Source: an uncultured bacterium (lineage in GTDB: Bacteria; Verrucomicrobiota; Lentisphaeria; Victivallales; Victivallaceae). From it: a stretch of DNA of 16,779 nt. Position numbers and translations under genes: made by a program. The stretch lies in NCBI GenBank assembly GCA_900551245.1, contig URVC01000070.1, forward strand, positions 1-16,779, written 5' to 3'. This document shows, piece by piece, positions 6,851 to 15,101 of this stretch. The stretch's first letter is position 1. Each line of letters opens with the position of its first letter. The notes under the pieces were generated by a model. The model was not told the origin of the DNA. It did no database searches and saw only the letters and a program-made list of their open reading frames with translations.

Positions 6851-7957
6851 TCAGCTCCGGGTGGTTTTGCCCTGAAGAATCTCTTTCAGCCGGGGGGAGA
6901 GGAGTTCCCGGCTGTCGTCGTCAACCAGGCTGAACCGGTTGCCGTCGTTCGGCGTGCTCAGGTAGTTCCAGGCGCACCAGGGGATGCCGTGTTCCTCCAG
7001 CAGGCCGATCAAGTCGGCCATCCAGTTTTCCCGGTATTCCAGGCGGCAGTGGCGGATGGTGCCGAATTCGCCGCACCAGAGGGTTGTTTCCGGCCGTTTC
7101 CGCTGAAAATCGAACGCCGGTTCCAGCAGATGTTCCAGATAGGCGCGGTCGATCCGGTCAAACTTGTCGTACCGGGAGGAGTTCCCTTCGACCAGTTCCC
7201 GGTATTCCCGGTAGGGGGCGGCGTCATCCGGATAGCGCATCTTGCGGTTGTAGTAGAGTGGTCCCGGCTGAAGCACCCCCTGCTGGTGGGTGAACTCAAA
7301 CGGTTCGTAGCAGTGGAAGGTGCAGGCGACTGCCGGGTCGTCGAATTGCGGCAGGAATGCGAGCGCTTCCGGGCTGTTCCAGCAGATGCTCCCGACGATG
7401 ATCCGCCGTTCCGGGTTGACACGGCGGATTGCTTCGATGGTCCGGTGCGCGAGATGGTTCCACTGTTCCGGCGGAACGTCGCGCACTTCGTTGAGCAGTT
7501 CGAAGGCGACGGAATCCTCCCGGTGCCAGCGCCGCTCAATCTCCCGCCAGAGGGCGATGAAGCGCTCCTGCAGTGCGGCGTCTTCCAGCAGGGAGACCGG
7601 TTCGGCGATGTCGCAGTAGTTGCCGATCGCCTTGTGCAGGTTCAACACGGCGTTGAGGCGGTACTTGCGGCACCAGCCGAGAAATTCGTCGATTTTCCGG
7701 AAGACCGGCTCGCGCCAGACTCCCGGGGCGGATTCGAGCACGATCTGATCGAATCCGAGGCGGACGTGATCCATTCCCCACGAAGCGATTCTCCGGATGT
7801 CCTCTTCGGTGATGTAGCATTCGAAGTGTTCCAGATCGCCGACGGTGATGGGACGCCGCCACGCTTCCGGGAGGACGTTGAACCGTTTGTAATTGGTCAG
7901 CCAGCCGCCGATTCCCATGCCGCGGCGGAACCCGGCAAAGAGGTTGTTGTCTTTCAT
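6851..7957 (-). CDS. Cytoplasmic glycoside hydrolase family 5-type glycosidase
   Basis: The 368-residue protein is a TIM-barrel GH5-type enzyme. The opening MGIGGWLTNY (14-23) and the HVRLGFD strand (64-70) are typical. The putative acid/base is E157 in FELLNEV and the nucleophile E297 in LWCGEFG; H215 and Y217 in FHCYEPF and W327/W330 in IPWCAWNY complete the active-site pattern. Subfamily and substrate (beta-glucan, mannan or other) cannot be settled by eye. There is no signal peptide, so it acts in the cytosol, presumably on short oligosaccharides brought in by the MFS carrier two genes downstream. The ATG has an AGGAA site six bases upstream. It is the first gene of the operon, preceded by a promoter and a candidate operator, and 3 bp from the LacI gene. 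Confidence 0.87.
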   Translation of the reverse strand: MKDNNLFAGFRRGMGIGGWLTNYKRFNVLPEAWRRPITVGDLEHFECYITEEDIRRIASWGMDHVRLGFDQIVLESAPGVWREPVFRKIDEFLGWCRKYRLNAVLNLHKAIGNYCDIAEPVSLLEDAALQERFIALWREIERRWHREDSVAFELLNEVRDVPPEQWNHLAHRTIEAIRRVNPERRIIVGSICWNSPEALAFLPQFDDPAVACTFHCYEPFEFTHQQGVLQPGPLYYNRKMRYPDDAAPYREYRELVEGNSSRYDKFDRIDRAYLEHLLEPAFDFQRKRPETTLWCGEFGTIRHCRLEYRENWMADLIGLLEEHGIPWCAWNYLSTPNDGNRFSLVDDDSRELLSPRLKEILQGKTTRS

Positions 7958-7980
7958 CGGTAGTTCCTTTCGTTTTCTTT

Positions 7981-8009
7981 AACATAGAAGAACAAAATCC
8001 GGTTTGCAA
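7981..8009 (-). promoter_or_regulatory. Candidate promoter of the GH5-LacI-MFS-EEP operon
   Basis: On the minus strand a -35 TTGCAA (8004-8009) and a -10 TATGTT (7981-7986) are separated by 17 bp, about 25 bp upstream of the GH5 start. The boxes match consensus at four of six positions each. Confidence 0.42.
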
Positions 8010-8025
8010 AGAGAAAAAACGGAAT

Positions 8026-8049
8026 AAAATGTGAAACATGTAACATTTT
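8026..8049. promoter_or_regulatory. Candidate operator upstream of the GH5 operon
   Basis: Seven-base inverted arms AAAATGT (8026-8032) and ACATTTT (8043-8049) flank a 10-bp centre that contains the palindrome ACATGT (8036-8041). It lies 17 bp upstream of the GH5 -35 box, in the AT-rich gap between divergent genes. It is a candidate site for the operon's LacI regulator, although the position upstream of -35 and the even AT-richness make chance possible. Confidence 0.35.
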
Positions 8050-8108
8050 TTAAGAAGGAAGCGAATCCCGTTTTTGCGGCAAAGGTGAAAAAAACTTCAT
8101 TTCCGGGC

Positions 8109-8137
8109 TTGCAATTTTAAAAATCATCTGCTATTAG
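8109..8137 (+). promoter_or_regulatory. Candidate promoter of the EF-G-like gene
   Basis: A -35 TTGCAA (8109-8114) and a -10 TATTAG (8132-8137) are separated by 17 bp. Transcription would begin near 8144, leaving an untranslated leader of about 170 nt before the ATG at 8317. The leader holds two perfect inverted repeats: CGGCGC-AA-GCGCCG (8195-8208) and ATTTCCG-T-CGGAAAT (8246-8260). I recognise no known riboswitch in it. Confidence 0.5.
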
Positions 8138-8316
8138 TAACCCCATCGAGCGGATTCACCCGGATTTTGCGCGGAGCTGTTTCAAATTCGGAGCCGGCGC
8201 AAGCGCCGTGCCGGGCGGTTCCGTGCCGCCTCTCTCCTGTTTGTCATTTCCGTCGGAAATCGAGGATGTTTCGTTACCACGTCAAAGAACAACGTTCAAC
8301 CTGGAAGGGAGATCTT

Positions 8317-10326
8317 ATGACCAAAGCAACCGAGTGCAGAAATTTCGTCATTGCAGGCCATTCCGGCAGTGGAAAGAGCACTTTGTGCGAACTCATGCTC
8401 GTCAAGGGCGGGGTCATTCCGCGTGCCGGAAGCATCGATGCCGGAACCACCGTTTCCGACTTCATGGCGGAAGAGCAGGAACGACGCTCAAGCATCTACT
8501 CGACCTGTTTGAACTGCACCTGGAAGGGGAACCGGTTCTTCTTCGTCGACACCCCCGGATACGGGGAGTTCATCGGGCAGTATGCCGCCGCGGTGCGTGC
8601 CGCCGACGCCGCACTGGTGGTGCTCGACGCCATCGACGGTCCGCAGGTCGGCACCGCGCGGGCGTGGAAGATGTCCAAACAGCGCGGCATTCCCCGTTTC
8701 GGTCTGGTCAACCGGCTCGACAAGGAGCGCGCCGATTTCCGCGGCACGCTCGAGGAGATGCGCAAGAACCACGGCAAGAACGTCATCATTCCGCTCTACT
8801 GGCCGGTAGGGGAGGGAGCGAATTTCTCCCGGGTGGTCAACGTGCTCTTCGACAAGGATATTCCGGCGGAAATCGCCGATGATGTCGCCGAATGCCGCGC
8901 ACTCTGGCTCGACGCCATCGCGGAAACCGACGACGATCTCATGATGCGCTATCTTGACGGGGAGGAACTCTCCGACGAGGAGATCCGCACCGGGCTGCGC
9001 AAGTCGATCAAGAGCGGGCGCACCATTCCGGTTTTCGCCGGGAGTTCGGTCAAGGACATCGGCATTACGGAACTCATGGATGCGATTATCGAACTGTTCC
9101 CGACCCCGCTCAACTACGTGACCGTCGACGGAGCCAAGCGTAAAATCGCCGACGATACCGATGCGATCGGCATCGTGTTCAAGAGCGTCAACGACCCGTT
9201 TGTCGGGCAGCTCACCTTTGTGCGCACGGTCTCCGGCATCTTCCGGCCGGACTCCGATATTTTCAACCTCTCCCGGCCGGGCGTCAAGGAGCGGTTCGGC
9301 ACGCTCTTCTTCATGAACGGCAAGAGCCAGGTCAACACGGCGGAGGCCGGGCCCGGTTCGATTTTTGCAATCGCCAAGCTCAAGGACACCCACATCGGCG
9401 ATACGGTTTCGAACAGTCAGGGGGAACATGTCCTGCCGGGAATTGTCTTCCCTGAACCGGTCATGTCCTACGCGGTTTCCGCCGCCAAGTCGGGCGAGGA
9501 TGAAAAGATCACCGCCGGACTTCACAAGATCATCGAATGCATTCCGACGGTCCGGCTCGGCCGCAACGACGAAACCCATGAACTGCTTCTCTCCGGCATG
9601 GGCGACCAGCAGCTCGCGATCGTCTCCAAGCGACTCAAGGATCAGTTCAAGGTCGAGGCGGTTCTTTCGACGCCGAAGATTCCCTACCGCGAGACGATTA
9701 CCGCCAACGGTGAGGGGCATTACCGGCACAAGAAGCAGACCGGCGGCGCCGGGCAGTTCGCGGAGGTGTATCTGCGAATTTCGCCCGCTCCGGAATATGA
9801 GTTCGTCAATGAAGTGGTCGGCGGAACCATTCCCAAGAACTTCATCCCCGCGGTGGAGAAGGGGGTCGCCGAGATGATGGATCGCGGTCCGCTGGTCGGC
9901 TGTCGCGTCGAAGGGGTCCGGGTTGCGGTTTACGACGGCAAGTATCACCCGGTCGACTCCAACGAAATGGCGTTCAAGATCGCGGCCCGGATGGCTTTCC
10001 GCGAGGCGATGAACCAGGCGAAGCCGGTTCTGCTCGAACCGGTGATGCGGGTGGAGGTGCATATCCCCCACGCCTACACCGGCGACATTACTGGAGACCT
10101 CAATCACAAACGCGGCCGCATCCTCGGCATGGATATGGATGAGGGTATGGAGGTGGTTCAGGCGGAGGTCCCGCTGGCGGAAATGCACAAGTACGCCACG
10201 GAACTGCGCAGCATGACCCAGGGGCGCGGCTCGTTTGAGATGCGCTTTGTCCGCTACGAGCAGGTGCCGGCCAACGTCGCCGCCGAAGTGATTGCGAAAC
10301 ATCAGCAGGAGACCGAGGCGGAATAA
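8317..10326 (+). CDS. Elongation factor G-like translational GTPase (EF-G paralogue)
   Basis: The 669-residue protein has the five-domain EF-G layout. The G domain carries the P-loop GHSGSGKS (14-21), a switch I region with GTTVSDF (43-49), DTPGY (78-82) and G4 NRLD (132-135). Domain IV has the tip-type segment HYRHKKQTGGAGQFAEVYLR from about residue 468, and the C-terminal domain V has the HIPHAYTGDITGDLNHKRGRILGM segment. Housekeeping EF-G reads A-H-I-D-A-G-K-T, D-T-P-G-H and N-K-M-D. The differences place this with the EF-G-like paralogues found beside a canonical EF-G in many bacteria, such as Thermus EF-G-2. It should be a cytosolic, ribosome-associated GTPase; its exact step is unknown. 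The ATG at 8317 has GGGAG five bases upstream; an earlier ATG at 8167 would add 50 unrelated residues. Confidence 0.9.
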   Translation: MTKATECRNFVIAGHSGSGKSTLCELMLVKGGVIPRAGSIDAGTTVSDFMAEEQERRSSIYSTCLNCTWKGNRFFFVDTPGYGEFIGQYAAAVRAADAALVVLDAIDGPQVGTARAWKMSKQRGIPRFGLVNRLDKERADFRGTLEEMRKNHGKNVIIPLYWPVGEGANFSRVVNVLFDKDIPAEIADDVAECRALWLDAIAETDDDLMMRYLDGEELSDEEIRTGLRKSIKSGRTIPVFAGSSVKDIGITELMDAIIELFPTPLNYVTVDGAKRKIADDTDAIGIVFKSVNDPFVGQLTFVRTVSGIFRPDSDIFNLSRPGVKERFGTLFFMNGKSQVNTAEAGPGSIFAIAKLKDTHIGDTVSNSQGEHVLPGIVFPEPVMSYAVSAAKSGEDEKITAGLHKIIECIPTVRLGRNDETHELLLSGMGDQQLAIVSKRLKDQFKVEAVLSTPKIPYRETITANGEGHYRHKKQTGGAGQFAEVYLRISPAPEYEFVNEVVGGTIPKNFIPAVEKGVAEMMDRGPLVGCRVEGVRVAVYDGKYHPVDSNEMAFKIAARMAFREAMNQAKPVLLEPVMRVEVHIPHAYTGDITGDLNHKRGRILGMDMDEGMEVVQAEVPLAEMHKYATELRSMTQGRGSFEMRFVRYEQVPANVAAEVIAKHQQETEAE

Positions 10327-10361
10327 GCGGATTTCACCGCGGAACTTTTGCAAAAACAGAT

Positions 10362-10405
10362 CGGGACCGTTTTCCGGAAACAGGAAAACGGTCCCGTTGT
10401 TTCTT
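10362..10405. terminator. Strong, probably bidirectional terminator between convergent genes
   Basis: A perfect 14-bp stem (10362-10375 with 10383-10396) encloses a 7-base loop, GGAAACA. On the plus strand it is followed by TTGTTTCTT, ending the EF-G-like transcript. On the minus strand it is followed a few bases later by TTTTT (antisense of AAAAA at 10352-10356), so it can also stop transcripts of the convergent paaK gene, whose stop is at 10458. Confidence 0.85.
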
Positions 10406-10457
10406 ACAGCGTCGGGAAGGGGGAGAGGTGCCCCGCTCTTCCCGGCACGGGGAAACT

Positions 10458-11774
<1,317 letters not shown>

Positions 11775-11805
11775 TTCAAAATCCTCATAATAAAGTTAAT
11801 CTAAG

Positions 11806-11834
11806 AATATACACCCGCTTGCGGAAAAGCTCAA
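11806..11834 (-). promoter_or_regulatory. Candidate promoter of paaK
   Basis: On the minus strand a -35 TTGAGC (11829-11834) and a -10 TATATT (11806-11811) are 17 bp apart, about 30 bp upstream of the paaK start codon. Consensus matching only. Confidence 0.5.
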
Positions 11835-11837
11835 GTC

Positions 11838-12107
11838 CCGGATGTGAGATTTTCCATTTCTTTCCCTCGCCCCGGAAGAGATCTTTGACCTCCTCAGGTT
11901 TACCCGTTCCGGGCGTTTGGGGTTGCCCGCCGGCCTCGCCCGGGGGCGATCATTTCGAGGTCGTTGAAAGCGGTGACGTTGTCCATCGCAATTGAGGTGA
12001 CCCGGAGCGGGGTTACCCCGTTGAGTCCGCGGCTCCCTGGGGAGTTGCAGCGAAGCGCCTCATGGACGGGCCGACGCGAGGGCGTTGGTGATGGAGCCGA
12101 TAATCAT
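11838..12107 (-). pseudogene. Decayed coding sequence behind an intact ribosome binding site
   Basis: The 11775-12232 gap has no intact gene beyond a short frame. An AGGAGG site (12113-12118) five bases before an ATG at 12107 starts MIIGSITNALASARP, which stops after 15 codons. Coding-like sequence goes on in other frames of the same strand: LNGVTPLRVTSIAMDNVTAF with NDLEMIAPG (about 12025-11938), then GGQPQTPGTGKPEEVKDLF with RGEGKKW down to about 11858. At least two frame changes are needed to join them. This looks like one small gene broken by frameshifts, but I recognise no family and the frame joins are inferred. A perfect repeat TCGCCC-GG-GGGCGA (11936-11949) lies near the second junction. 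Confidence 0.38.
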
Positions 12108-12154
12108 AAGGTCCTCCTGGTGAGTTGAGGATAGCCGCCCGGTCGCGAGGGCGC

Positions 12155-12195
12155 AAAAAAGCGCACCCGGCAGATTTTGAATCTGTCGGGTGTGC
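12155..12195 (-). terminator. Intrinsic terminator of the two-gene unit ending at 12233
   Basis: Arms of 16 bp (12161-12176 and 12180-12195) match at 14 positions around a 3-base loop, and on the minus strand the stem runs straight into TTTTTT (12160-12155). The two imperfect pairs are A/C on the minus strand and G/U on the plus strand. It follows the small gene ending at 12233. Confidence 0.72.
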
Positions 12196-12232
12196 ACCGG
12201 CGGGCTGTTCAGCGCCCGGATTGTTTACTCGT

Positions 12233-12466
12233 TTATTCGATCAGCGCGAGGTATTTCTCATACTCCGGATCGTCGGGGAAGATAAAATAGGGCTGATTAT
12301 GATGTTCCTTTCTCCAGAGAACGTCATACTCTTTCATCTCTGCGATAAAATCGGCCGGAGCGTCCTTTTTGACCACATCCACATAATACCCGCCACCAGC
12401 ATCATCAATCAACAACGATGTTGTACCGGCGATGTATTCCTCCGGAACCCGGGTCATCAATATCAT
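12233..12466 (-). CDS. Small acidic protein of unknown function
   Basis: The product is 77 residues and acidic, rich in aromatic residues toward its end (NQPYFIFPDDPEYEKYLALIE). It has no membrane segment or signal peptide and no motif I can name. The start at 12466 is supported by AAAGGAG eight bases upstream and by an ATGA overlap with the stop of the preceding HExxH-containing frame, so the two are translationally coupled. A good terminator follows at 12155-12195. It could be an accessory or immunity-like partner of the upstream protein, but nothing in the sequence proves that. It appears intact, unlike its partner. Confidence 0.65.
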   Translation of the reverse strand: MILMTRVPEEYIAGTTSLLIDDAGGGYYVDVVKKDAPADFIAEMKEYDVLWRKEHHNQPYFIFPDDPEYEKYLALIE

Positions 12467-13296
12467 AGCAGGAACTCCTTTAACGTTTCTTCAATATAAT
12501 CCGGATAGGAGCGATTTGCAAGTTCCTTGCCGGTTTTCAGTTCGGCGAAAAACTCATGCTCATTTTTCATCCCGTGATCGGAAATGGAAAAGCCTTCCCG
12601 TTTTGCCCGCTCAAGACACTCCCGAAGCATCTTTTGCTTCGCCTTCCCGCCCGGCTTTGCGATGATGCGTTCGGAAACCGAGTGGTAAAGTTCATGCAGT
12701 GCGACCGACTCGACCTCCTTCCCCGCGTAAATGTTCGAGAGCAGCCCTTCATACTCCCCGTGTCTGCCGACCTTGAATTTTTTCCAGATCCCCGGATCAT
12801 TCATATGGACCGGGTTGAGCCGGAGAATGCCCGTTTCCGCCGAGTAGGAGCCGGGGGTTGAAAGTTTCATTGAGGAATCCACCATCACGGCTTTCAGCCC
12901 CTCCAGTCCGGTTTCCTGCTTGACTTTGTAGAGACAGCGGTTCAGCCGGTTGACCGGTTCCGCCTTCTTCACCCCGGCAAGGTCGATGATGACCCCCGGA
13001 AGGATTTTCCGCATTTCGTTCCGGGCGACGCTCGGGAACTTCGCGTCAAAGACGGGGGCCCCCTCGGAATCTTCCTGTTCCTCCTGATCCTCCCGCCGGA
13101 AAAACGCCTTGAAATTGTCGCCGAGCGACATGTTGTATTCGCGTTTCAGTGTATCCGCAACCTGGTCGCGGAATTTCCCGTCGTGGATCAGCGAGAGGTC
13201 GAACTCCTCGAACGCGTGCGCCGGGTCGAAGGCGAATCCGCTTTCCGGCAGCGGAGGAAGTTTCCCGCCGACAGAGATGCCGACCGACCGCGCCTC
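12463..13296 (-). pseudogene. 5'-truncated gene with HExxH metallopeptidase-like motif, phage-type
   Basis: The frame ends at 12463 and is open up to 13296, just after an in-frame TGA (13299-13297). An ATG exists at 13131, but the 55 codons upstream of it look equally protein-like (GGKLPPLPESGFAFDPAHAF onward), and that ATG lacks a ribosome binding site. I therefore read the whole 277-codon stretch as the C-terminal part of a longer gene that lost its 5' end. Counting from the ATG at 13131, H146-E-L-Y-H150 within VALHELYHSVSERI forms a zinc-binding HExxH motif. A downstream EHEFFAE (191-197) could supply the third ligand. The HExxH ... EFFAE pattern is seen in C-terminal domains of phage and mobile-element proteins, including MuF-type; this link is from memory and tentative. 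The 3' end is coupled to the 77-residue gene. The break lies about 60 bp from the 3' end of tRNA-Leu. Confidence 0.6.
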
Positions 13297-13359
13297 TCAT
13301 GCTGCAAAACTTCGACTTGCGGAAAAAGGGGAATCCGGGCCGGGAGAGATAAAGTGAAC

Positions 13360-13444
13360 TGGTGCGCGGCGCGGGAATCGAACCCGCAAGCCTTGCGGCG
13401 CAGGAACCTAAATCCTGTGCGTTTGCCAATTTCGCCAGCCGCGC
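13360..13444 (-). tRNA. tRNA-Leu (anticodon UAG)
   Basis: The 85-nt gene folds fully. The acceptor stem is GCGCGGC/GCCGCGC with discriminator A and an encoded CCA (13360-13362). The anticodon stem CAGGA/TCCTG holds loop TTTAGGT, giving anticodon TAG (13410-13408). A long variable arm, GCC-GCAA-GGC, marks it as class II, and the T arm is GCGGG-TTCGATT-CCCGC. It reads CUN leucine codons, CUA in particular. Its promoter lies in the end of cstA, and a truncated foreign-looking gene starts shortly beyond its 3' end. Confidence 0.96.
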
Positions 13445-13454
13445 AACGGAGAAA

Positions 13455-13479
13455 GTTTCCGTACTATACCGCCGGAAAC
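13455..13479 (-). terminator. Terminator-like hairpin after cstA
   Basis: Arms GTTTCCG (13473-13479 on the minus strand) and CGGAAAC (13455-13461) enclose an 11-base loop and are followed by TTTC on the minus strand. It sits just past the cstA stop and overlaps the -10 of the tRNA promoter. The short T-run makes it a weak candidate. Confidence 0.4.
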
Positions 13480-13490
13480 GGAAAAATCAA
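13463..13490 (-). promoter_or_regulatory. Candidate promoter of tRNA-Leu, overlapping the cstA stop codon
   Basis: On the minus strand a -35 TTGATT (13485-13490) and a -10 TATAGT (13463-13468) are 16 bp apart. The -10 ends 18 bp before the mature tRNA 5' end, a normal distance. The -35 overlaps the cstA stop codon (13487-13489). Confidence 0.5.
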
Positions 13491-15004
13491 TTCCGGGATG
13501 CGGATTTTTCTTCGTCCGCCTTGGTCTCCGGCAGTTTCACCGGCGGCACGTCGAATGCCCCGGTGAGCTCCGTGCCGTGGCGGTAGGCCCAGATCACGCT
13601 CATGAGAGCGAGGAATCCGCCCACTAAATAGGCGCAGTCGAGGTTCAGCCCGAAGCCGACCGGTCCGCCATGTTCCGGACTGATCCAGAGGATGTAGGTC
13701 GCCACAATGAAGGTCATGAACGCCCCGGGCACCGCGGTGACCCAGCCCGGTTTCCGGCGCGAGACCAGCCAGACGGTGACCGCGGTCAGCGTGCAGGAGG
13801 CGAGCACCTGATTCCCCCAGGCGAAGTAGTTCCAGAGCTGGTTGAAGGTCTTGGCGCTCTGGTTCGACCACCAGAGCAGGCCGGAGACGATGGCGATCAG
13901 CGGCAGGCAGAGAATGATGCGGTTGCGGATTGACTTCTGATCGACGCCGACGATCTCCGCCAGGCTGAGCCGCATGCTGCGCATGGCGGTATCCCCCGAG
14001 GTGATGGCGAGGATGATGACGCTGATGACGGTGATCGCTCCGACACCGCGCCCGAGGAAGTGGGTGGTGATCTCCGTGAGGACGTTGGTCGGATTCTCCG
14101 CCATCATCTGCGGGAAGAGGTTGTAGATCGCCAGTCCGGCGGCGGCCCAGATCATGCCGATGACCCCTTCGACCACCATCATGCCGTAGAAGCTCGACCG
14201 TGCCTGCTTCTCATGCTTCATGGTGCGTGCAATGATCGGCGACTGCGTGGCGTGGAAGCCGGAAAGAATGCCGCAGGCGATGGTCACGAAGAGCATCGGC
14301 AGAATCGGCATGTTGTTCTCCGGCGTGAACATCGCGGCCTTGAAGGCGGCGCTCTCCTCCAGCAGGGCGGGGTTGCCGATCGCTTCGTACATCAGCACGC
14401 CGAAGATCGCCAACGTGCCGAGAATCAGCATTGCGCCGAAAAGCGGATAGACCGAGCCGATGATCTTGTCCACCGGGAAGAGGGTCGCGGCGATGTAGTA
14501 GAGGAAAATGCAGAGAACCGCGGTCCAGAAGAGCGCGTCCGAGGGCCAGAATCCGTCGATCAGCCGGGCCGGAATGTTGATGAAGACCGCGACCACCAGC
14601 AGAAGCAGGAAGATCATGAAGAGCGAGAAGATGAAATAGAAGGTCTTCCCGGTGGTCATCCGGATGAGAGCGGGCAGGTTGGCGCCGTCGTGGCGCAGCG
14701 ACATCATTCCGGCGGTGAAGTCGTGGACCGCGCCGCCGATGATGTTGCCGATCGGAATGATGACAAAGGCGATCACTCCGAATTTGATCCCGAGGATGAC
14801 GCCGATCACCGGGCCGACGCCGGCGATGTTGAGCAGCTGGATGAGCATGTTCTTCCAGTGGGGCAGTTCGACGTAATCGACACCGTCGGCGCGGGTTTTC
14901 GCCGGAGTGGGGCGATCGTCCGGCTCCAGGATATTTTCGATGAATTTCCCGTACGTGCAATACCCGACGATCAGAATCGCCAGCCCCAGAAGAAACAGCA
15001 ACAT
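13487..15004 (-). CDS. cstA: CstA-family carbon starvation transporter (short form)
   Basis: The 505-residue membrane protein shows the CstA signature throughout. The N-terminal helix is followed by GVDYVELPHWKNML (41-54), then the glycine-rich NIAGVGPVIGVILG, and later the conserved GILSGFHATQSPIIARTMKHE with SSFYGMMVVEGVIGMIWA. About thirteen or more membrane spans are expected. CstA proteins are inner-membrane carriers of peptides or pyruvate, made when carbon runs short in enterobacteria. E. coli CstA has about 700 residues; this belongs to the common shorter group near 500. The tail (about 30 residues) is polar and charged. The start at 15004 has only a weak GGGG-containing site upstream but is preceded by a good promoter. 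GH78 lies 97 bp upstream on the same strand, so read-through is possible but the promoter suggests independent expression. Confidence 0.92.
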   Translation of the reverse strand: MLLFLLGLAILIVGYCTYGKFIENILEPDDRPTPAKTRADGVDYVELPHWKNMLIQLLNIAGVGPVIGVILGIKFGVIAFVIIPIGNIIGGAVHDFTAGMMSLRHDGANLPALIRMTTGKTFYFIFSLFMIFLLLLVVAVFINIPARLIDGFWPSDALFWTAVLCIFLYYIAATLFPVDKIIGSVYPLFGAMLILGTLAIFGVLMYEAIGNPALLEESAAFKAAMFTPENNMPILPMLFVTIACGILSGFHATQSPIIARTMKHEKQARSSFYGMMVVEGVIGMIWAAAGLAIYNLFPQMMAENPTNVLTEITTHFLGRGVGAITVISVIILAITSGDTAMRSMRLSLAEIVGVDQKSIRNRIILCLPLIAIVSGLLWWSNQSAKTFNQLWNYFAWGNQVLASCTLTAVTVWLVSRRKPGWVTAVPGAFMTFIVATYILWISPEHGGPVGFGLNLDCAYLVGGFLALMSVIWAYRHGTELTGAFDVPPVKLPETKADEEKSASRN

Positions 15005-15051
15005 GATTTCTTACCCCGATGAGTTGATTTGTTCCATACCGGTAACAGATT

Positions 15052-15080
15052 AATATACATCACCGGGGGGAGAAATGCAA
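15052..15080 (-). promoter_or_regulatory. Candidate promoter of cstA
   Basis: On the minus strand a -35 TTGCAT (15075-15080) and a -10 TATATT (15052-15057) are separated by 17 bp, about 48 bp before the cstA start. It lies entirely between the GH78 stop and cstA. Confidence 0.55.
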
Positions 15081-15101
15081 CTTTTTTTCGCAGGAAAGGT
15101 T

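Noticed and set aside
5918..7963. Long plus-strand open frame of 681 codons
   Set aside because: It is antisense to the LacI and GH5 genes, which carry recognisable motifs; high GC leaves the opposite strand open by codon bias.
8488..10353. Minus-strand open frame of 621 codons
   Set aside because: Mirror frame of the EF-G-like gene with no recognisable motif and no ribosome site.
12463..13131. ATG at 13131 as the true start of the HExxH gene
   Set aside because: No ribosome binding site, and 55 upstream in-frame codons look like the same protein.
11775..13360. Direct repeat of the tRNA-Leu 3' end as an att site
   Set aside because: I scanned for the terminal tRNA sequence downstream and saw no convincing copy, so no attachment sites are annotated.
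14060..15022. Plus-strand open frame of 320 codons
   Set aside because: Antisense of cstA, very rich in H, D, R and E with no domain.
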